This document shows positions 32,614 to 41,326 of a DNA stretch of 64,000 bases, one piece after another. Under the pieces are notes generated by a model. That model did not search any database and was not told where the DNA came from. It saw only the letters and a program-made list of their open reading frames with translations. Source of the DNA: Hadesarchaea archaeon (GTDB lineage: Archaea > Hadarchaeota > Hadarchaeia > Hadarchaeales > Hadarchaeaceae); contig JAPDJH010000001.1 in the NCBI GenBank assembly GCA_029259175.1, forward strand, positions 62,001 to 126,000. Reading direction: 5' to 3'. Both the position numbers and the translations under genes were made by a program. How positions within the stretch are numbered: the stretch's first letter is position 1; each line of letters opens with the position of its first letter.

Positions 32614-33354
32614 ATGGAAATCATCCCGGTTCATATGGACAAAAAAATTAGACCCGGCGACGACTTGCCGAGCACTGTGGTGAACGCATTGCGCAACTCC
32701 GGGATAAAACTACGAGATGGAGATGTGATTGCTGTTGCTCAAAGTGTTGTCTCGAAAGCCGAGGGGAGAATAGTTAAACTAAGGGATGTGCGCCCAAGCA
32801 AAAAAGCAAAACGAATTGCTAAAAAAGTGGGAAAAGACCCCCGCGAGGTAGAGATCATCCTGAGAGAATCCGCAAGACTGGTTCGGGTGGCGCACGTTCT
32901 CATTGCACAGACCAAACACGGGTTCGTGTGTGGAAACGCTGGAGTGGATCGGTCCAACGCGCCTCCAGGATGTGTGACCCTGCTGCCCTCCGACCCGGAT
33001 TGGTGGGCAGAAAAAATCCGTGAAAGAATCCAACGCGACACGGGAGCAAGGGTGGCGGTTGTGATAACGGATTCCCAAGGACGACCATTCAGAATGGGAG
33101 CAGTCGGATATGCCATCGGAGTTGCCGGAATGAAACCTCTTATGGACTTGAAAGGCAAGAAAGATCTCTACGGGAGAAAGCTGAGATCCACCATCGTGTG
33201 TCCCGCAGATGCTCTAGCCGCCGCCGCTGTTTTGGTGATGGGTGAAGGAGGAGAAAAGATTCCTATAATAGTGATCAGAGGAGCGCCTTACAAGCGGGGA
33301 GAGGGAAAAATCAAGGAACTGCTGAGACCACGCGAACGAGACCTGTTTTTATAA
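32614..33354 (+). CDS. cofE: coenzyme F420-0:L-glutamate ligase
   Basis: This 246-residue enzyme adds the gamma-linked glutamate tail to F420-0 using GTP. Core motifs include DGDVIAVAQSVVSKAEGR, the NAGVDRSNAP metal-binding segment, VVITDSQGRPFRMGAVGYAIG and DLYGRKLRSTIVCPAD. The ATG at 32614 gives the usual MEIIPVHMDKKIRPGDDL start; longer frames overlap mer. It lacks the C-terminal FbiB-type reductase domain of actinobacteria, as in archaea. Confidence 0.95.
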   Translation: MEIIPVHMDKKIRPGDDLPSTVVNALRNSGIKLRDGDVIAVAQSVVSKAEGRIVKLRDVRPSKKAKRIAKKVGKDPREVEIILRESARLVRVAHVLIAQTKHGFVCGNAGVDRSNAPPGCVTLLPSDPDWWAEKIRERIQRDTGARVAVVITDSQGRPFRMGAVGYAIGVAGMKPLMDLKGKKDLYGRKLRSTIVCPADALAAAAVLVMGEGGEKIPIIVIRGAPYKRGEGKIKELLRPRERDLFL

Positions 33355-33355
33355 T

Positions 33356-34420
33356 TTAGCCAATCACTTCCGCTAGGGCTTTGAGCATTTCTTCGATATC
33401 TTCCCACTGAATATAGCCCATGTTCCCAATGCGAAAAGTACGCTCCTTTACCTCTCCATAACCTTTTGCCAACTCGAATCCGCGCTCCCGCATTCGCTCG
33501 TAGATCTCGATCCCACTCATCCCCTCCGGAGCGTTGACACATGTGACGGTAGGGCTTTCGTATCCCTTGCGGGGAAAGAGTGTTAGGTCCAGCTCCTTGA
33601 TTCCCTCGCGTATCCGCTCGCTTCGCTTACGATAGAGTTCCAAGCGCGCCTCCTTCCCTCCCTCTTTCTCAATAATCTCCAGCTCTTTGCGCAGAGCTGC
33701 AATTTGTGGAATGGGTGGCGTCATGTGAGTGCTCCACTCTCGCTGTTGATAGCGCTCATAAAGTTTAAAGTCGAAATACCATCCCTTATTCGTAGCTTGC
33801 TCCGAAAGCCTCAAAGCCTCGTCGCTAACGCTCGCCACTGCCAAACCGGGCGGAATCCCAAAACATTTCTGAGAACTGGAAAAGCAAACGTCTATTCCCC
33901 ACTCATCCACTTTGATCTCTGCACCGCCCATAGCGCTCACGGCGTCCACAAAAAGCAGCTTACCGTGGGACTTCACGACCTCCGCTAGCTGTGGCAGAGG
34001 GTTTATCAGTCCCACGCTCGTCTCGTTGTAAGTAATGGCAACTGCTTCCACGTCCGGGTTTTCCCTCAAACACCGATCGAGTTCCTCGGGAGTAGTTGGC
34101 TCCCCCAACGGGGTGCGCAGCTCCACCACCTCACGACCGTTAGATCGCGCCACATCGGCATAGCGCTTCCCAAAGGCCCCGTTGATACAGCACAGCATCC
34201 GTTTCCGCACACAGTTGCGAATGGTCGCTTCCATAACGCCGGAGCCGGAGCTTGGAAATAAAAACACCTGATTTCGGGTTTCGAGAAAGCGCTGGAGGCG
34301 CTCAATTGTTTCCTGGTGCAACCGTTGATACTCTACACTGCGATGGCTAAACATCTGAATGGACATCTCCCTCAAAACCTCTGGTCTGCAGGCGACTGGA
34401 CCCACCGTAAACAGCTTCAT
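33356..34420 (-). CDS. class V PLP-dependent aminotransferase (serine/alanine-glyoxylate type)
   Basis: This 354-residue aminotransferase begins TVGPVACRPEVLREM, and the substrate loop FSHRSVEY is typical of the alanine/serine-glyoxylate aminotransferase group. The PLP lysine is in SSSQKCFGIPPG (~residue 190), the PLP-binding Asp in FVDAVSAMGG. It is related to methanogen serine:pyruvate aminotransferase, so glycine/serine metabolism alongside gcvT is a sensible setting; the exact substrates are not readable. A TTTTTTAAAC box ~26 nt before the ATG points to a leaderless mRNA. Confidence 0.85.
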   Translation of the reverse strand: MKLFTVGPVACRPEVLREMSIQMFSHRSVEYQRLHQETIERLQRFLETRNQVFLFPSSGSGVMEATIRNCVRKRMLCCINGAFGKRYADVARSNGREVVELRTPLGEPTTPEELDRCLRENPDVEAVAITYNETSVGLINPLPQLAEVVKSHGKLLFVDAVSAMGGAEIKVDEWGIDVCFSSSQKCFGIPPGLAVASVSDEALRLSEQATNKGWYFDFKLYERYQQREWSTHMTPPIPQIAALRKELEIIEKEGGKEARLELYRKRSERIREGIKELDLTLFPRKGYESPTVTCVNAPEGMSGIEIYERMRERGFELAKGYGEVKERTFRIGNMGYIQWEDIEEMLKALAEVIG

Positions 34421-34473
34421 CTCAAAATCAAATGTCGTTGTGGTTTAAAAAAGAATAGGAAAAAGGGAGCACA

Positions 34474-34686
34474 TCACTCCCAGCCAGCATAGAGTTCCGA
34501 CATGTCGAAGTCGTAGCTCTGGTTCTCGAAGGTAAGCAGATCGTCCAAATCGCTCAGCCACTCTTCGGCCTCTGTTAGCTCCGGCGGAACTTCTTCCTCA
34601 GTTGTTGCGCGGTAACTCACCAGCACAACTGCTGCTATGAGCACGACCACTACTCCTATAGCCACCAACTGCCACGCGCGCGCCAT
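34474..34686 (-). CDS. small single-pass membrane protein
   Basis: This 70-residue protein has one strong N-terminal membrane helix (residues ~6-25, WQLVAIGVVVVLIAAVVLVS) and a very acidic tail (EEEVPPELTEAEEWLSDLDD). No family is recognised. It begins one base after the stop of the large secreted coiled-coil protein on the same strand, so the two probably work together, with this one as a membrane anchor or partner. Confidence 0.6.
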   Translation of the reverse strand: MARAWQLVAIGVVVVLIAAVVLVSYRATTEEEVPPELTEAEEWLSDLDDLLTFENQSYDFDMSELYAGWE

Positions 34687-34687
34687 T

Positions 34688-35899
34688 TCAGCTCACCCCT
34701 TGAACGGAGCCCGTCGCCAGCTCCACTGTCGCCCCTTCCTCGGTCCACGAACTAGAGTGATATTCGTTCTCTCCATAGGTCCAGTAAGTTCCGGTTCCAC
34801 TGAGAACCACGGTGCCCGTTCCGCTCGCTCGCAACCACATGTTTGTGCCGCTAAGAGATGCTCGAATATTGGAGCCGGTGACTCTAACCCATGTGAATCC
34901 AGTATACTGGATGTCACCGTTGTCCAAGTTCTCGGCCACCCCATCTGTTTTTACGTGCGCATTCGGCGAAACCGTTAGCTCCCCGTTCTCAATAGTCGTG
35001 ACTTTAAGCAGTCCGGTGCCTTCGACTTGAACCGTTCCCGAACCCTGCGCCACCACTGTTCCAGATCCAGCCAAGACGACGGTGCATCCCTGAGAGCGCA
35101 GTGAGACCACTATATCTTTCAAATCTTTGAAGGCCGAACACAGGTATTGGAGAGCATCTCGGAGGTGCTGTATCGCGGAAGCGTAAATCTGCCGGAAAGT
35201 TAAGTTGTCTGAAATCTGCGGAATTTTGGCCTCGGCATTGTCCAGTTTTTGCTCCGCCAACTCTATGTGTGAACTGAAATCATCTAGCCACGCTTCCAAG
35301 TCGCTGGTGTCCACACCGTTTTCTTTCAGTTGCTGAATCACCACTTCTACTCGTGACGCCAACGCTTGGGCCCGCTCAACGATCCCTCTGAACCCAGCCA
35401 CTATGAGCTCGGCAGTAATCTGCTTCAAGCGCACCCTGATGGAAAGCCAGTATTGATGCAAGTCCCGATTTGCCGACTTGAGCGCTCCTGTTCCTATGGT
35501 CGCCGAATCAATGTTCGCCCTATAGGTTTGAATCTGTGAGATATAGCCTTCAAGTTCCTGAACGATGTTGTCGCGCGCTTCCTCGCTTAGTCCACGGGTC
35601 GCGTTGGCTCGTGCCTCCAGCATTCGCATATGGGCAATGTAGAGATCCGCCGCTTTCAGGGCAGCTGTGCGGGCCTTTTCTGCCATCGTCTGAAAGTCCG
35701 CTTGTGAACGAGTGCCCATCCACGCAAGACGGGCATCAACGTAATCGGCGCGCGCCTTCAACCACTCAGAGTAGGCCTGGAGGAAGTTCTCCTTGGCTTC
35801 CGCATAGGTCTGTCTCGCTTCCACCCAGCCCTGAGCAGCTACTGGGAAAGCCGACACCAGCATTGCTGCAATCGTCAGCGCCGCCAACCACGATTTCAT
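34688..35899 (-). CDS. secreted coiled-coil protein with C-terminal Gly/Ser/Thr-rich beta repeats
   Basis: This is a 403-residue protein. A signal peptide is clear (residues 1-22, ending PVAAQ). Residues ~25-265 are almost wholly helical and Ala/Arg/Glu/Leu-rich, with the look of a long coiled coil or helical bundle. Residues ~275-400 consist of short beta strands with repeating SGT units (GSGTVVAQGSGTVQVEGTG, later ASGTGTVVLSGTGTYW), suggesting a beta-solenoid. It has a good ribosome site (GGAGAGGTGG). Function unknown; a surface or envelope spacer protein fits the design. Confidence 0.7.
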   Translation of the reverse strand: MKSWLAALTIAAMLVSAFPVAAQGWVEARQTYAEAKENFLQAYSEWLKARADYVDARLAWMGTRSQADFQTMAEKARTAALKAADLYIAHMRMLEARANATRGLSEEARDNIVQELEGYISQIQTYRANIDSATIGTGALKSANRDLHQYWLSIRVRLKQITAELIVAGFRGIVERAQALASRVEVVIQQLKENGVDTSDLEAWLDDFSSHIELAEQKLDNAEAKIPQISDNLTFRQIYASAIQHLRDALQYLCSAFKDLKDIVVSLRSQGCTVVLAGSGTVVAQGSGTVQVEGTGLLKVTTIENGELTVSPNAHVKTDGVAENLDNGDIQYTGFTWVRVTGSNIRASLSGTNMWLRASGTGTVVLSGTGTYWTYGENEYHSSSWTEEGATVELATGSVQGVS

Positions 35900-36063
35900 G
35901 TTGCACCACCTCTCCTGTTTTTTCGGGTAGAGCTCACCGCGCGGCCCCTGTCACCGCACGGATCATTGTGTTCTCAGATGAAGATGCTGGGAGATAGTTT
36001 TTAAGCAAATTTTCGGCTATGCGATGAAAAAGCAGCGATAACGCTTTACTAATCTTTACAAAA

Positions 36064-36085
36064 CTTTATACACCCACCAATTGGT
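36064..36085 (+). promoter_or_regulatory. TATA box and palindrome before the membrane-tethered regulator
   Basis: CTTTATA (36064-36070) is followed by the perfect 10-bp palindrome ACCAATTGGT (36076-36085), in the predicted start-site zone. A ribosome site (GAGGTGG, 36098-36104) precedes the ATG at 36109. The palindrome is a candidate operator for the regulator it precedes. Confidence 0.5.
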
Positions 36086-36108
36086 TTATAATTGTCCGAG
36101 GTGGCTGC

Positions 36109-36810
36109 ATGTGGCGAAAAACGGCCTTTATCGTTCTCCTATTCTTGGGCGGGATGGTGATTCTCGGAGCGGGAGAGGAAAACGCCGCAACTATCCAGGG
36201 AACTGCCTATTACTGGTTTGATCTGGAACCTCTGCCAAAAACCGTGGTAGAGATCGACACCACCCCGTCCCAGACCATGGTGGCGACCGACGGGACCTAC
36301 GAGTTTGAGGTACCGCTGGGGTCTTACACTATCAAAGCCATGTATTACTCCGGAAACGTGCTCCTCTACTACGCCGAAGAAAACGTGGATGTTTTAGAGC
36401 CTGGGACTTACCAGCTAGATCTGATTCTCTTCCCGCTGCCGGAAGAAAATTCGATTGAGGATAACGAAATAGTGCCTCAAATCGAAACACCAGCGGAGGG
36501 TTTGGGAGCGGGTATTGCAATCCTGATCGGTGTTTTTTCTCTCGCGGCAGTGCTCGCATATTATGGGGTGAGGCGCAGACCTCCAAAACTCACAGAACCG
36601 GTTCGGGTTGTTGGACTCCCTGCAGATTTATCGGCTGTGATTTCTATACTTCGACAGCACGGTGGACGAATGGAGCAGCGGGAATTGCGCAGGTTGTTAA
36701 AGTGTTCCGAAGCCAAGCTCAGCCTCATGTTGGCAGATCTAGAGTCTCGAGGGCTTGTAAGAAAAATCAAACGAGGAAGAGGGAATATAGTGGTGCTAAC
36801 GGAACTCTGA
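36109..36810 (+). CDS. membrane-tethered winged-helix regulator with extracellular beta-sandwich
   Basis: This 233-residue protein is built like a one-component sensor. It has a signal/anchor (1-22), an extracellular domain (~28-110) of carboxypeptidase-regulatory/Ig type (GTAYYWFDLEPLPKTVVEID, YEFEVPLGSYTIKAMYY), an acidic linker and a membrane helix at ~133-151 (GAGIAILIGVFSLAAVLAYY). A cytoplasmic winged helix follows at ~165-233 (GGRMEQRELRRLLKCSEAK). Similar membrane HTH proteins are widespread in archaea but mostly uncharacterised. It is divergent from the secreted coiled-coil gene, a natural target. Confidence 0.78.
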   Translation: MWRKTAFIVLLFLGGMVILGAGEENAATIQGTAYYWFDLEPLPKTVVEIDTTPSQTMVATDGTYEFEVPLGSYTIKAMYYSGNVLLYYAEENVDVLEPGTYQLDLILFPLPEENSIEDNEIVPQIETPAEGLGAGIAILIGVFSLAAVLAYYGVRRRPPKLTEPVRVVGLPADLSAVISILRQHGGRMEQRELRRLLKCSEAKLSLMLADLESRGLVRKIKRGRGNIVVLTEL

Positions 36811-36907
36811 TTTATTTGGTTCGCCACGCCTGACAAACTGACTACTCACGACAAGATCTCCAAAGCCTTTAAATAGGCCTCCACATTTGTTAGAAAAAGG
36901 GACTTCA

Positions 36908-37072
36908 ATGCAACGCTATCGGTGTACCAATTGCGGCTATACTTACGATCCAGCTCGGGGCGAACCCAGCTCGGCGATTCCACCTGAGACACCATTCGAG
37001 GAGCTTCCAGATGCCTGGGTTTGCCCCAACTGTGGAACTGAAAAGGAATTTTTCGAAGAGCTCCCAGAGTGA
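36908..37072 (+). CDS. rubredoxin
   Basis: This is a 54-residue iron electron carrier. Both knuckles are present, CTNCGY (residues 6-11) and CPNCG (39-43), with [13 protein letters not shown] between them; the four Cys bind one iron. The ATG at 36908 gives MQRYRC; an earlier in-frame TTG adds no family residues. A TTTAAATAGG box ~35 nt upstream marks the promoter. Rubredoxins usually serve oxygen or superoxide detoxification or F420-linked reductases. Its stop overlaps the GTG of the next frame. Confidence 0.95.
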   Translation: MQRYRCTNCGYTYDPARGEPSSAIPPETPFEELPDAWVCPNCGTEKEFFEELPE

Positions 37073-37773
37073 GCTCTCCCATGGCGGGTTCAGCTCTGTT
37101 CACCATCCCGCACTTCACCTCCGGTACTATCGAGAAGCGTCTGAACCGCTTTGTGGTTCAAATAAAAATCAGAAGCCAGAAGGCGTTCGCTCACATCAAC
37201 AACACCGGACGACTATTGGAAATTCTGCGCCCGGGAGCACGGGCGTTTTGCATCCCTGGTAGGTGGAAACGTACTCGGTATCGGCTCTTCGCCGTGGGGC
37301 CTCGAAACCGTGCAGTGCTCATAGACACTAGACTTCAGATGAGCGCTTTTGAACAAGCACTGAAGCTTGGATTATTACCATGATTGAAAAACGTATTCAT
37401 TCATCAGCGCTCGCCGCATTTATTGGGCTCGACTTTTGATTACCTGATTTGCGATACTCACAAAATTCTTGTAGAAGTAAAGAGCGCAGCGCTAAAGTCA
37501 AACGACTATGCCTTCTACCTCGACTGTCCATCAGCCCGAGCTCGTCGTCAGATAAGCGACATGATTCGCACACCTTATTCAAGAAAAATCATCGTCTTTA
37601 TAGCCACTGTGCCGGGAGTGTGTGCGTTCAGACCAAACAAGAATGCTGATCCGGAACTGTACTACCTTCTCCGAGAGGCCAAAAAACAAGGAATAGAACT
37701 GCGCTGCATCCATGTGGTGTTTTCGCCACCAAGAATCCTCCTACTCAACCCCGATCTGCCAGTCCTGCTCTAG
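37069..37773 (+). pseudogene. sfsA: SfsA-family protein split by an in-frame TGA
   Basis: Two halves of an SfsA-like protein lie in one reading frame, separated only by TGA at 37381-37383. The first half (37069-37383) has the N-terminal OB-like part: IEKRLNRFVVQIKI, NTGRLLEILRPGAR, AVLIDTRL. The second half begins with TTG directly after the stop and carries the nuclease-like part with LVEVKSAAL and a diverged rest. Either it is a fresh pseudogene, or the second half is re-initiated at TTG and works as a two-chain protein. The second half lacks the usual SRLDF wording (STFDYLI), so decay is favoured. It overlaps thiC's end by 4 nt. Confidence 0.7.
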
Positions 37774-39056
37774 CGTTTCTGAGCTTCCCGCAAATATTCC
37801 TCTGCCAGCTTCAAAGCACAGTACTGCGAACACATGCTACAGGCCTTGGGATCCATCACCGGGGGCCTCCTGCTCCGAATCTCGCGCGCAAGATCGGGGT
37901 CTATCGCCAGTGCAATCTGTCGCGCCCAGTCGAATCTTTTGCGCGCTTCAGATATCTCATTGTCCCACCGGAGATCTCTTCCCTTTGCTACATCTGCCAC
38001 GTGTGCTGCTATCCGCGTTGCGATCACGCCTGCTTTCACGTCTTCCACGCTGGGGAGACCAAGATGCTCGGTGGGCGTCACGTAGCACAAAAAGTCGGCA
38101 CCGGCCCAAGCGGCCAGTGCGCCCCCGATAGCCGCAACAAGGTGATCATAGCCTGGGGCCACATCCGTCACCACTGGTCCCAGCACATAGAAGGGCGCGC
38201 CATCGCACACGGCTTTTTCCAGTCTCACATTCATCTCCACTTGATTTAGTGGCAAGTGACCGGGGCCCTCAACCATTGCCTGAACATTGGCTTTTCGAGC
38301 GCGCTTTACGAGTTCACCGAGAGTGAGCAATTCGTGGAACTGAGCAGCGTCTGATGCATCAGCAAGACAACCAGGGCGCATCCCATCACCCAAGCTGAGG
38401 GTCAGATCGAACTCACGCGCCAACTCTAGGAGATAATCAAACTCTGCATACAATGGATTTTCTCGCCCATGGTGAATCATCCAAGCCGCCAGCAACGAGC
38501 CTCCTCGGCTGACCATCTTCAGCAATCTGCCTTTCCGCCGCAAAGTCTCGACCACATCTCTCGTCACTCCACAGTGTACAGTAACAAAATCTACTCCGTC
38601 CTCGGCGTGCTTGCGAATCGTGTTAAATATGTCATCGCTGCTCATGTCAATCACGTGTCCGCGACGAGCAACCGCTTCTACAGAGGCCTGGTAAACCGGA
38701 ACTGTTCCTATAGGCACCTCCACAGCTTCGAGTATCATGCGCCTAATCTGATCGAGGTCTCCTCCGATACTCAGGTCCATTACTGAATCAGCGCCATAAC
38801 GCACAGCCACGCGCGCTTTCTCCACCTCCTCTTCGGGGTTCACATAATCAGGTGAGGTACCAACGTTCGCGTTAACCTTGACTCTCAATCCCTCTCCTAT
38901 ACCAACAGCACGCCTTTGTCTGCGCACGTTAGAGGGAATTACAATTCTGCCAGCTGCCACGCCCCGTCTAACAAACTCGACAGAAACTCCCTCTGCGCGC
39001 GCCACCTCTTCTATCTGCCGCGTGACTTTTCCGCCCTTGGCCTCCTCCATCAGCAT
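37770..39056 (-). CDS. thiC: phosphomethylpyrimidine synthase (ThiC)
   Basis: This 428-residue radical-SAM enzyme turns aminoimidazole ribotide into HMP phosphate, the pyrimidine half of thiamin. Motifs: NANVGTS (~62), DLSIGGDLDQIRR, MVEGPGHLPLNQ (~262), and the C-terminal cluster motif CSMCSQYC that binds the 4Fe-4S cluster. It has the short N-terminus typical of archaeal ThiC. The region upstream is only ~46 nt and holds a TTTTAAAC box but no room for a TPP riboswitch. Confidence 0.95.
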   Translation of the reverse strand: MLMEEAKGGKVTRQIEEVARAEGVSVEFVRRGVAAGRIVIPSNVRRQRRAVGIGEGLRVKVNANVGTSPDYVNPEEEVEKARVAVRYGADSVMDLSIGGDLDQIRRMILEAVEVPIGTVPVYQASVEAVARRGHVIDMSSDDIFNTIRKHAEDGVDFVTVHCGVTRDVVETLRRKGRLLKMVSRGGSLLAAWMIHHGRENPLYAEFDYLLELAREFDLTLSLGDGMRPGCLADASDAAQFHELLTLGELVKRARKANVQAMVEGPGHLPLNQVEMNVRLEKAVCDGAPFYVLGPVVTDVAPGYDHLVAAIGGALAAWAGADFLCYVTPTEHLGLPSVEDVKAGVIATRIAAHVADVAKGRDLRWDNEISEARKRFDWARQIALAIDPDLAREIRSRRPPVMDPKACSMCSQYCALKLAEEYLREAQKR

Positions 39057-39102
39057 ATGGGTCCACTACCACCTCTCACACTTTCAAGGTTTAAAACCAC
39101 CC

Positions 39103-40494
39103 CTATCGATACCAGGGCAATCGCTTGTCCAGATAATCAGCGAGGAACTCTCTAAAGCTTCTATTCCGCATTGCTTTGGTTATTTCTCTTCCGACCAACA
39201 ATCTATACCTGCCGGCTTCGATGGATTCGGCAACGTGTTTGCCAAAACCCCGGTGTTCACTGATCACGCGCTTCAAACAACGTACTCCATCCGTCTCAAC
39301 TCTTCTGACCTCGCACACCACCCTTCCCGCTTCATCCACGTAGGGGCCGGCAAGTCTCCTGCGCGAGCCCGAATACTCCCGGAGAAAATCAGTAGCGTCC
39401 ACCGGGATCTGCGGTCCTGGGCGTATCTGAACGGGAGGGAGCCTCGAAATAGAGAGTTCTACTAACACCGCAGCGTTCCGCGAATCTGCCCATACGTCAC
39501 TTCGCAGAATCTCAAATCCCGCCTGTACCACCTCGTTGGAAATTGAACGCTCGGTTTTGCGCAACTGAGGATAAATCACGTCTTCTGGCAGATCATTATG
39601 CCGAAACCATAAACAACACAAGGTTGTCCCTCTCCGTTTGAGCTGGTTCAATAGACTGGCTTGAGTCAGAGAAGGCGGGGAATTCGGGAAGAAGAACTGC
39701 TCACGAGGCTCCTTCAAGAACTCTCTGCACGCCAGCACAAAGATGGCGAAGCTGCGCATCGAAACAGCGGCGGCCACGTTGCGCTTTGGATCCACGGGAT
39801 CCACGACCACGAGCGGCTGGCGCTCAAACAAAACGCGCGGCTCCGCTTCGCTCGGGTAAACGCGCTCGATGTCTATTACTATTCCCGGCTTCCAGCGCGC
39901 TGCGTTTTCCACAAGCTGCTGGAATGACCCGTAATGAATGACCAGCAGCTCGCTAAGATAGCCCGAAAAGCCTTGAATCCGCGCTTCAGCCCCATAAACA
40001 CCAATCCCGCGCAAAAACTGTTTGGTGAGCAACACTTGGTCTGCGAGCTGGGGTGTGAGCCGCTGCTGGACATAACGCTGGTGATGTGGTGTTCTGTCCA
40101 CGGCGCTCTTCAGTTTGCGCGGATCATCGATCCGATAACAAGGAACCAAATCAACTTGGAAGCCCTCGAATTCCATCCGCACATAGGGGTGCTCGGCATA
40201 GTGTTCTCGGCCCGAAGGCCCGGCTACCTCACGAGCGATAGCCAAACCCTGGCGCTCGAGTTCGGCACGCGGCATTTCAGGATCGAAGAGAAGAAAGATA
40301 TCGAGCTCTCGCTCTGATCGCAACCACGTTCCGCGGGCGGCAGAGCCGACAAGCATTGGCTCTGTTTTGACTTTTCGAGAGCGCGCCACCCTTCTAACTT
40401 TGTTCATGACCTGTGTCACTACTCGCTCGAGACGCTGCATATCGGAAGAGGTCGGTTTGATGCGTCTCAATACACGATTCAGCATTGCGACCAT
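39103..40494 (-). CDS. cca: archaeal CCA-adding tRNA nucleotidyltransferase
   Basis: This 463-residue class I enzyme adds or repairs the 3' CCA of tRNAs. The nucleotidyltransferase site GSAARGTWLRSERELDIFLL carries the acidic pair (ELD), with the third Asp in FQVDLVPCY. The RRLTP..QVLLTKQFLRGIGVYG helix region is typical. At least tRNA-Lys in this window lacks an encoded CCA, so the enzyme is needed. The ATG at 40494 fits the TATA box at 40515-40523 for a leaderless mRNA; a GTG four codons upstream is the alternative. Confidence 0.93.
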   Translation of the reverse strand: MVAMLNRVLRRIKPTSSDMQRLERVVTQVMNKVRRVARSRKVKTEPMLVGSAARGTWLRSERELDIFLLFDPEMPRAELERQGLAIAREVAGPSGREHYAEHPYVRMEFEGFQVDLVPCYRIDDPRKLKSAVDRTPHHQRYVQQRLTPQLADQVLLTKQFLRGIGVYGAEARIQGFSGYLSELLVIHYGSFQQLVENAARWKPGIVIDIERVYPSEAEPRVLFERQPLVVVDPVDPKRNVAAAVSMRSFAIFVLACREFLKEPREQFFFPNSPPSLTQASLLNQLKRRGTTLCCLWFRHNDLPEDVIYPQLRKTERSISNEVVQAGFEILRSDVWADSRNAAVLVELSISRLPPVQIRPGPQIPVDATDFLREYSGSRRRLAGPYVDEAGRVVCEVRRVETDGVRCLKRVISEHRGFGKHVAESIEAGRYRLLVGREITKAMRNRSFREFLADYLDKRLPWYR

Positions 40495-40514
40495 TATGCC
40501 TTCCACGGCAATAG

Positions 40515-40523
40515 TTAAATATA
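40515..40523. promoter_or_regulatory. shared TATA box between cca and the MinD-like gene
   Basis: TTAAATATA lies ~25 nt from the cca ATG (minus strand) and ~40 nt from the MinD ATG (plus strand, with GAGAGGG as ribosome site). Its near-symmetric A/T core could serve both directions. Confidence 0.45.
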
Positions 40524-40559
40524 CCCCAAATTAGTGCTAATCGGCTAGAGAGGGTTTCC

Positions 40560-41276
40560 ATGGCGATCGTGCTTAGTCTTGCATCTGTCAAAGGAGGCGT
40601 TGGGAAAACCACGATCGCAGAAAACTTGGCTATCGCGTTGGGAAGAATGGGTCGTCGCGTTTTGCTGATTGATGCTGACATCGCAACATCTGCTCTCAGC
40701 GCCCTGCTGGGTCTGACCGAACGAAATCCTAATCTGCACGACCTGCTCGCGGGCAGAGGGGATCCAAACCGGGCAATCTACGACGCCTACGGGATCCAAG
40801 TACTTCCCTCCGGAGGCACTCTCGGTGGTTTTGTGCGAGCAGATCCCGTGCGTTTGGCCCGTGTGATCGATGTGTACAAGAATAACTATGACTTTCTCAT
40901 AATCGACACGCCTCCGGGAATTACTAAATACTCGCTTGCCCCTCTCAAGATATCTGATAGTATTCTCAGCGTCACTACGCAGGATCCATCTGCAATCGAA
41001 GCCGCTGTAAAACTAGAGGAGGCATGTGCTGCAATGCAACTGAAACTCACTGGTGTTGTTGTAAACCGTGTGCGCAAACCGTCCTTCTTCAAAAAGCTCA
41101 AGTTGTACTCCCGAGCCCAGATCCAGAGCCGGCTGAGAACTCCGATACTTCTGGGGATACCAGAAGACCCCATGGTTATGGAAGCAGCCACCATGAGGAG
41201 ACCCATGCTCTTCTACAAACCTAAAAGTGCTGTTTCAAAGGCTATCTGGGAGCTGGCTCGCAAAATTGGCGGATAA
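40560..41276 (+). CDS. MinD/ParA-family ATPase
   Basis: This 238-residue deviant-Walker P-loop ATPase has KGGVGKTT at residues 11-18 with both lysines, DADIATSAL (switch I region) and IIDTPPGIT (Walker B/switch II). Unlike bacterial MinD it lacks a clear C-terminal membrane-targeting amphipathic helix; the end reads IWELARKIGG. Archaeal MinD homologues place archaella, pili or chemoreceptor arrays. It is followed 50 nt on by a KaiC-like protein and then a row of pilin-like genes, so positioning of that apparatus is the best guess. Confidence 0.85.
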   Translation: MAIVLSLASVKGGVGKTTIAENLAIALGRMGRRVLLIDADIATSALSALLGLTERNPNLHDLLAGRGDPNRAIYDAYGIQVLPSGGTLGGFVRADPVRLARVIDVYKNNYDFLIIDTPPGITKYSLAPLKISDSILSVTTQDPSAIEAAVKLEEACAAMQLKLTGVVVNRVRKPSFFKKLKLYSRAQIQSRLRTPILLGIPEDPMVMEAATMRRPMLFYKPKSAVSKAIWELARKIGG

Positions 41277-41326
41277 ATCATACGCTTGCCTTTATAGGGG
41301 AGAGAGAAAAATTCTAATCGAGCCCC

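Noticed and set aside
37381-37383. Selenocysteine at the sfsA TGA
   Set aside because: SfsA has no Cys/Sec at this position and no SECIS-like structure was recognised.
39057-39102. TPP riboswitch before thiC
   Set aside because: Only ~46 nt separate the genes, and the stretch holds a TATA-like box, not a THI-box fold.
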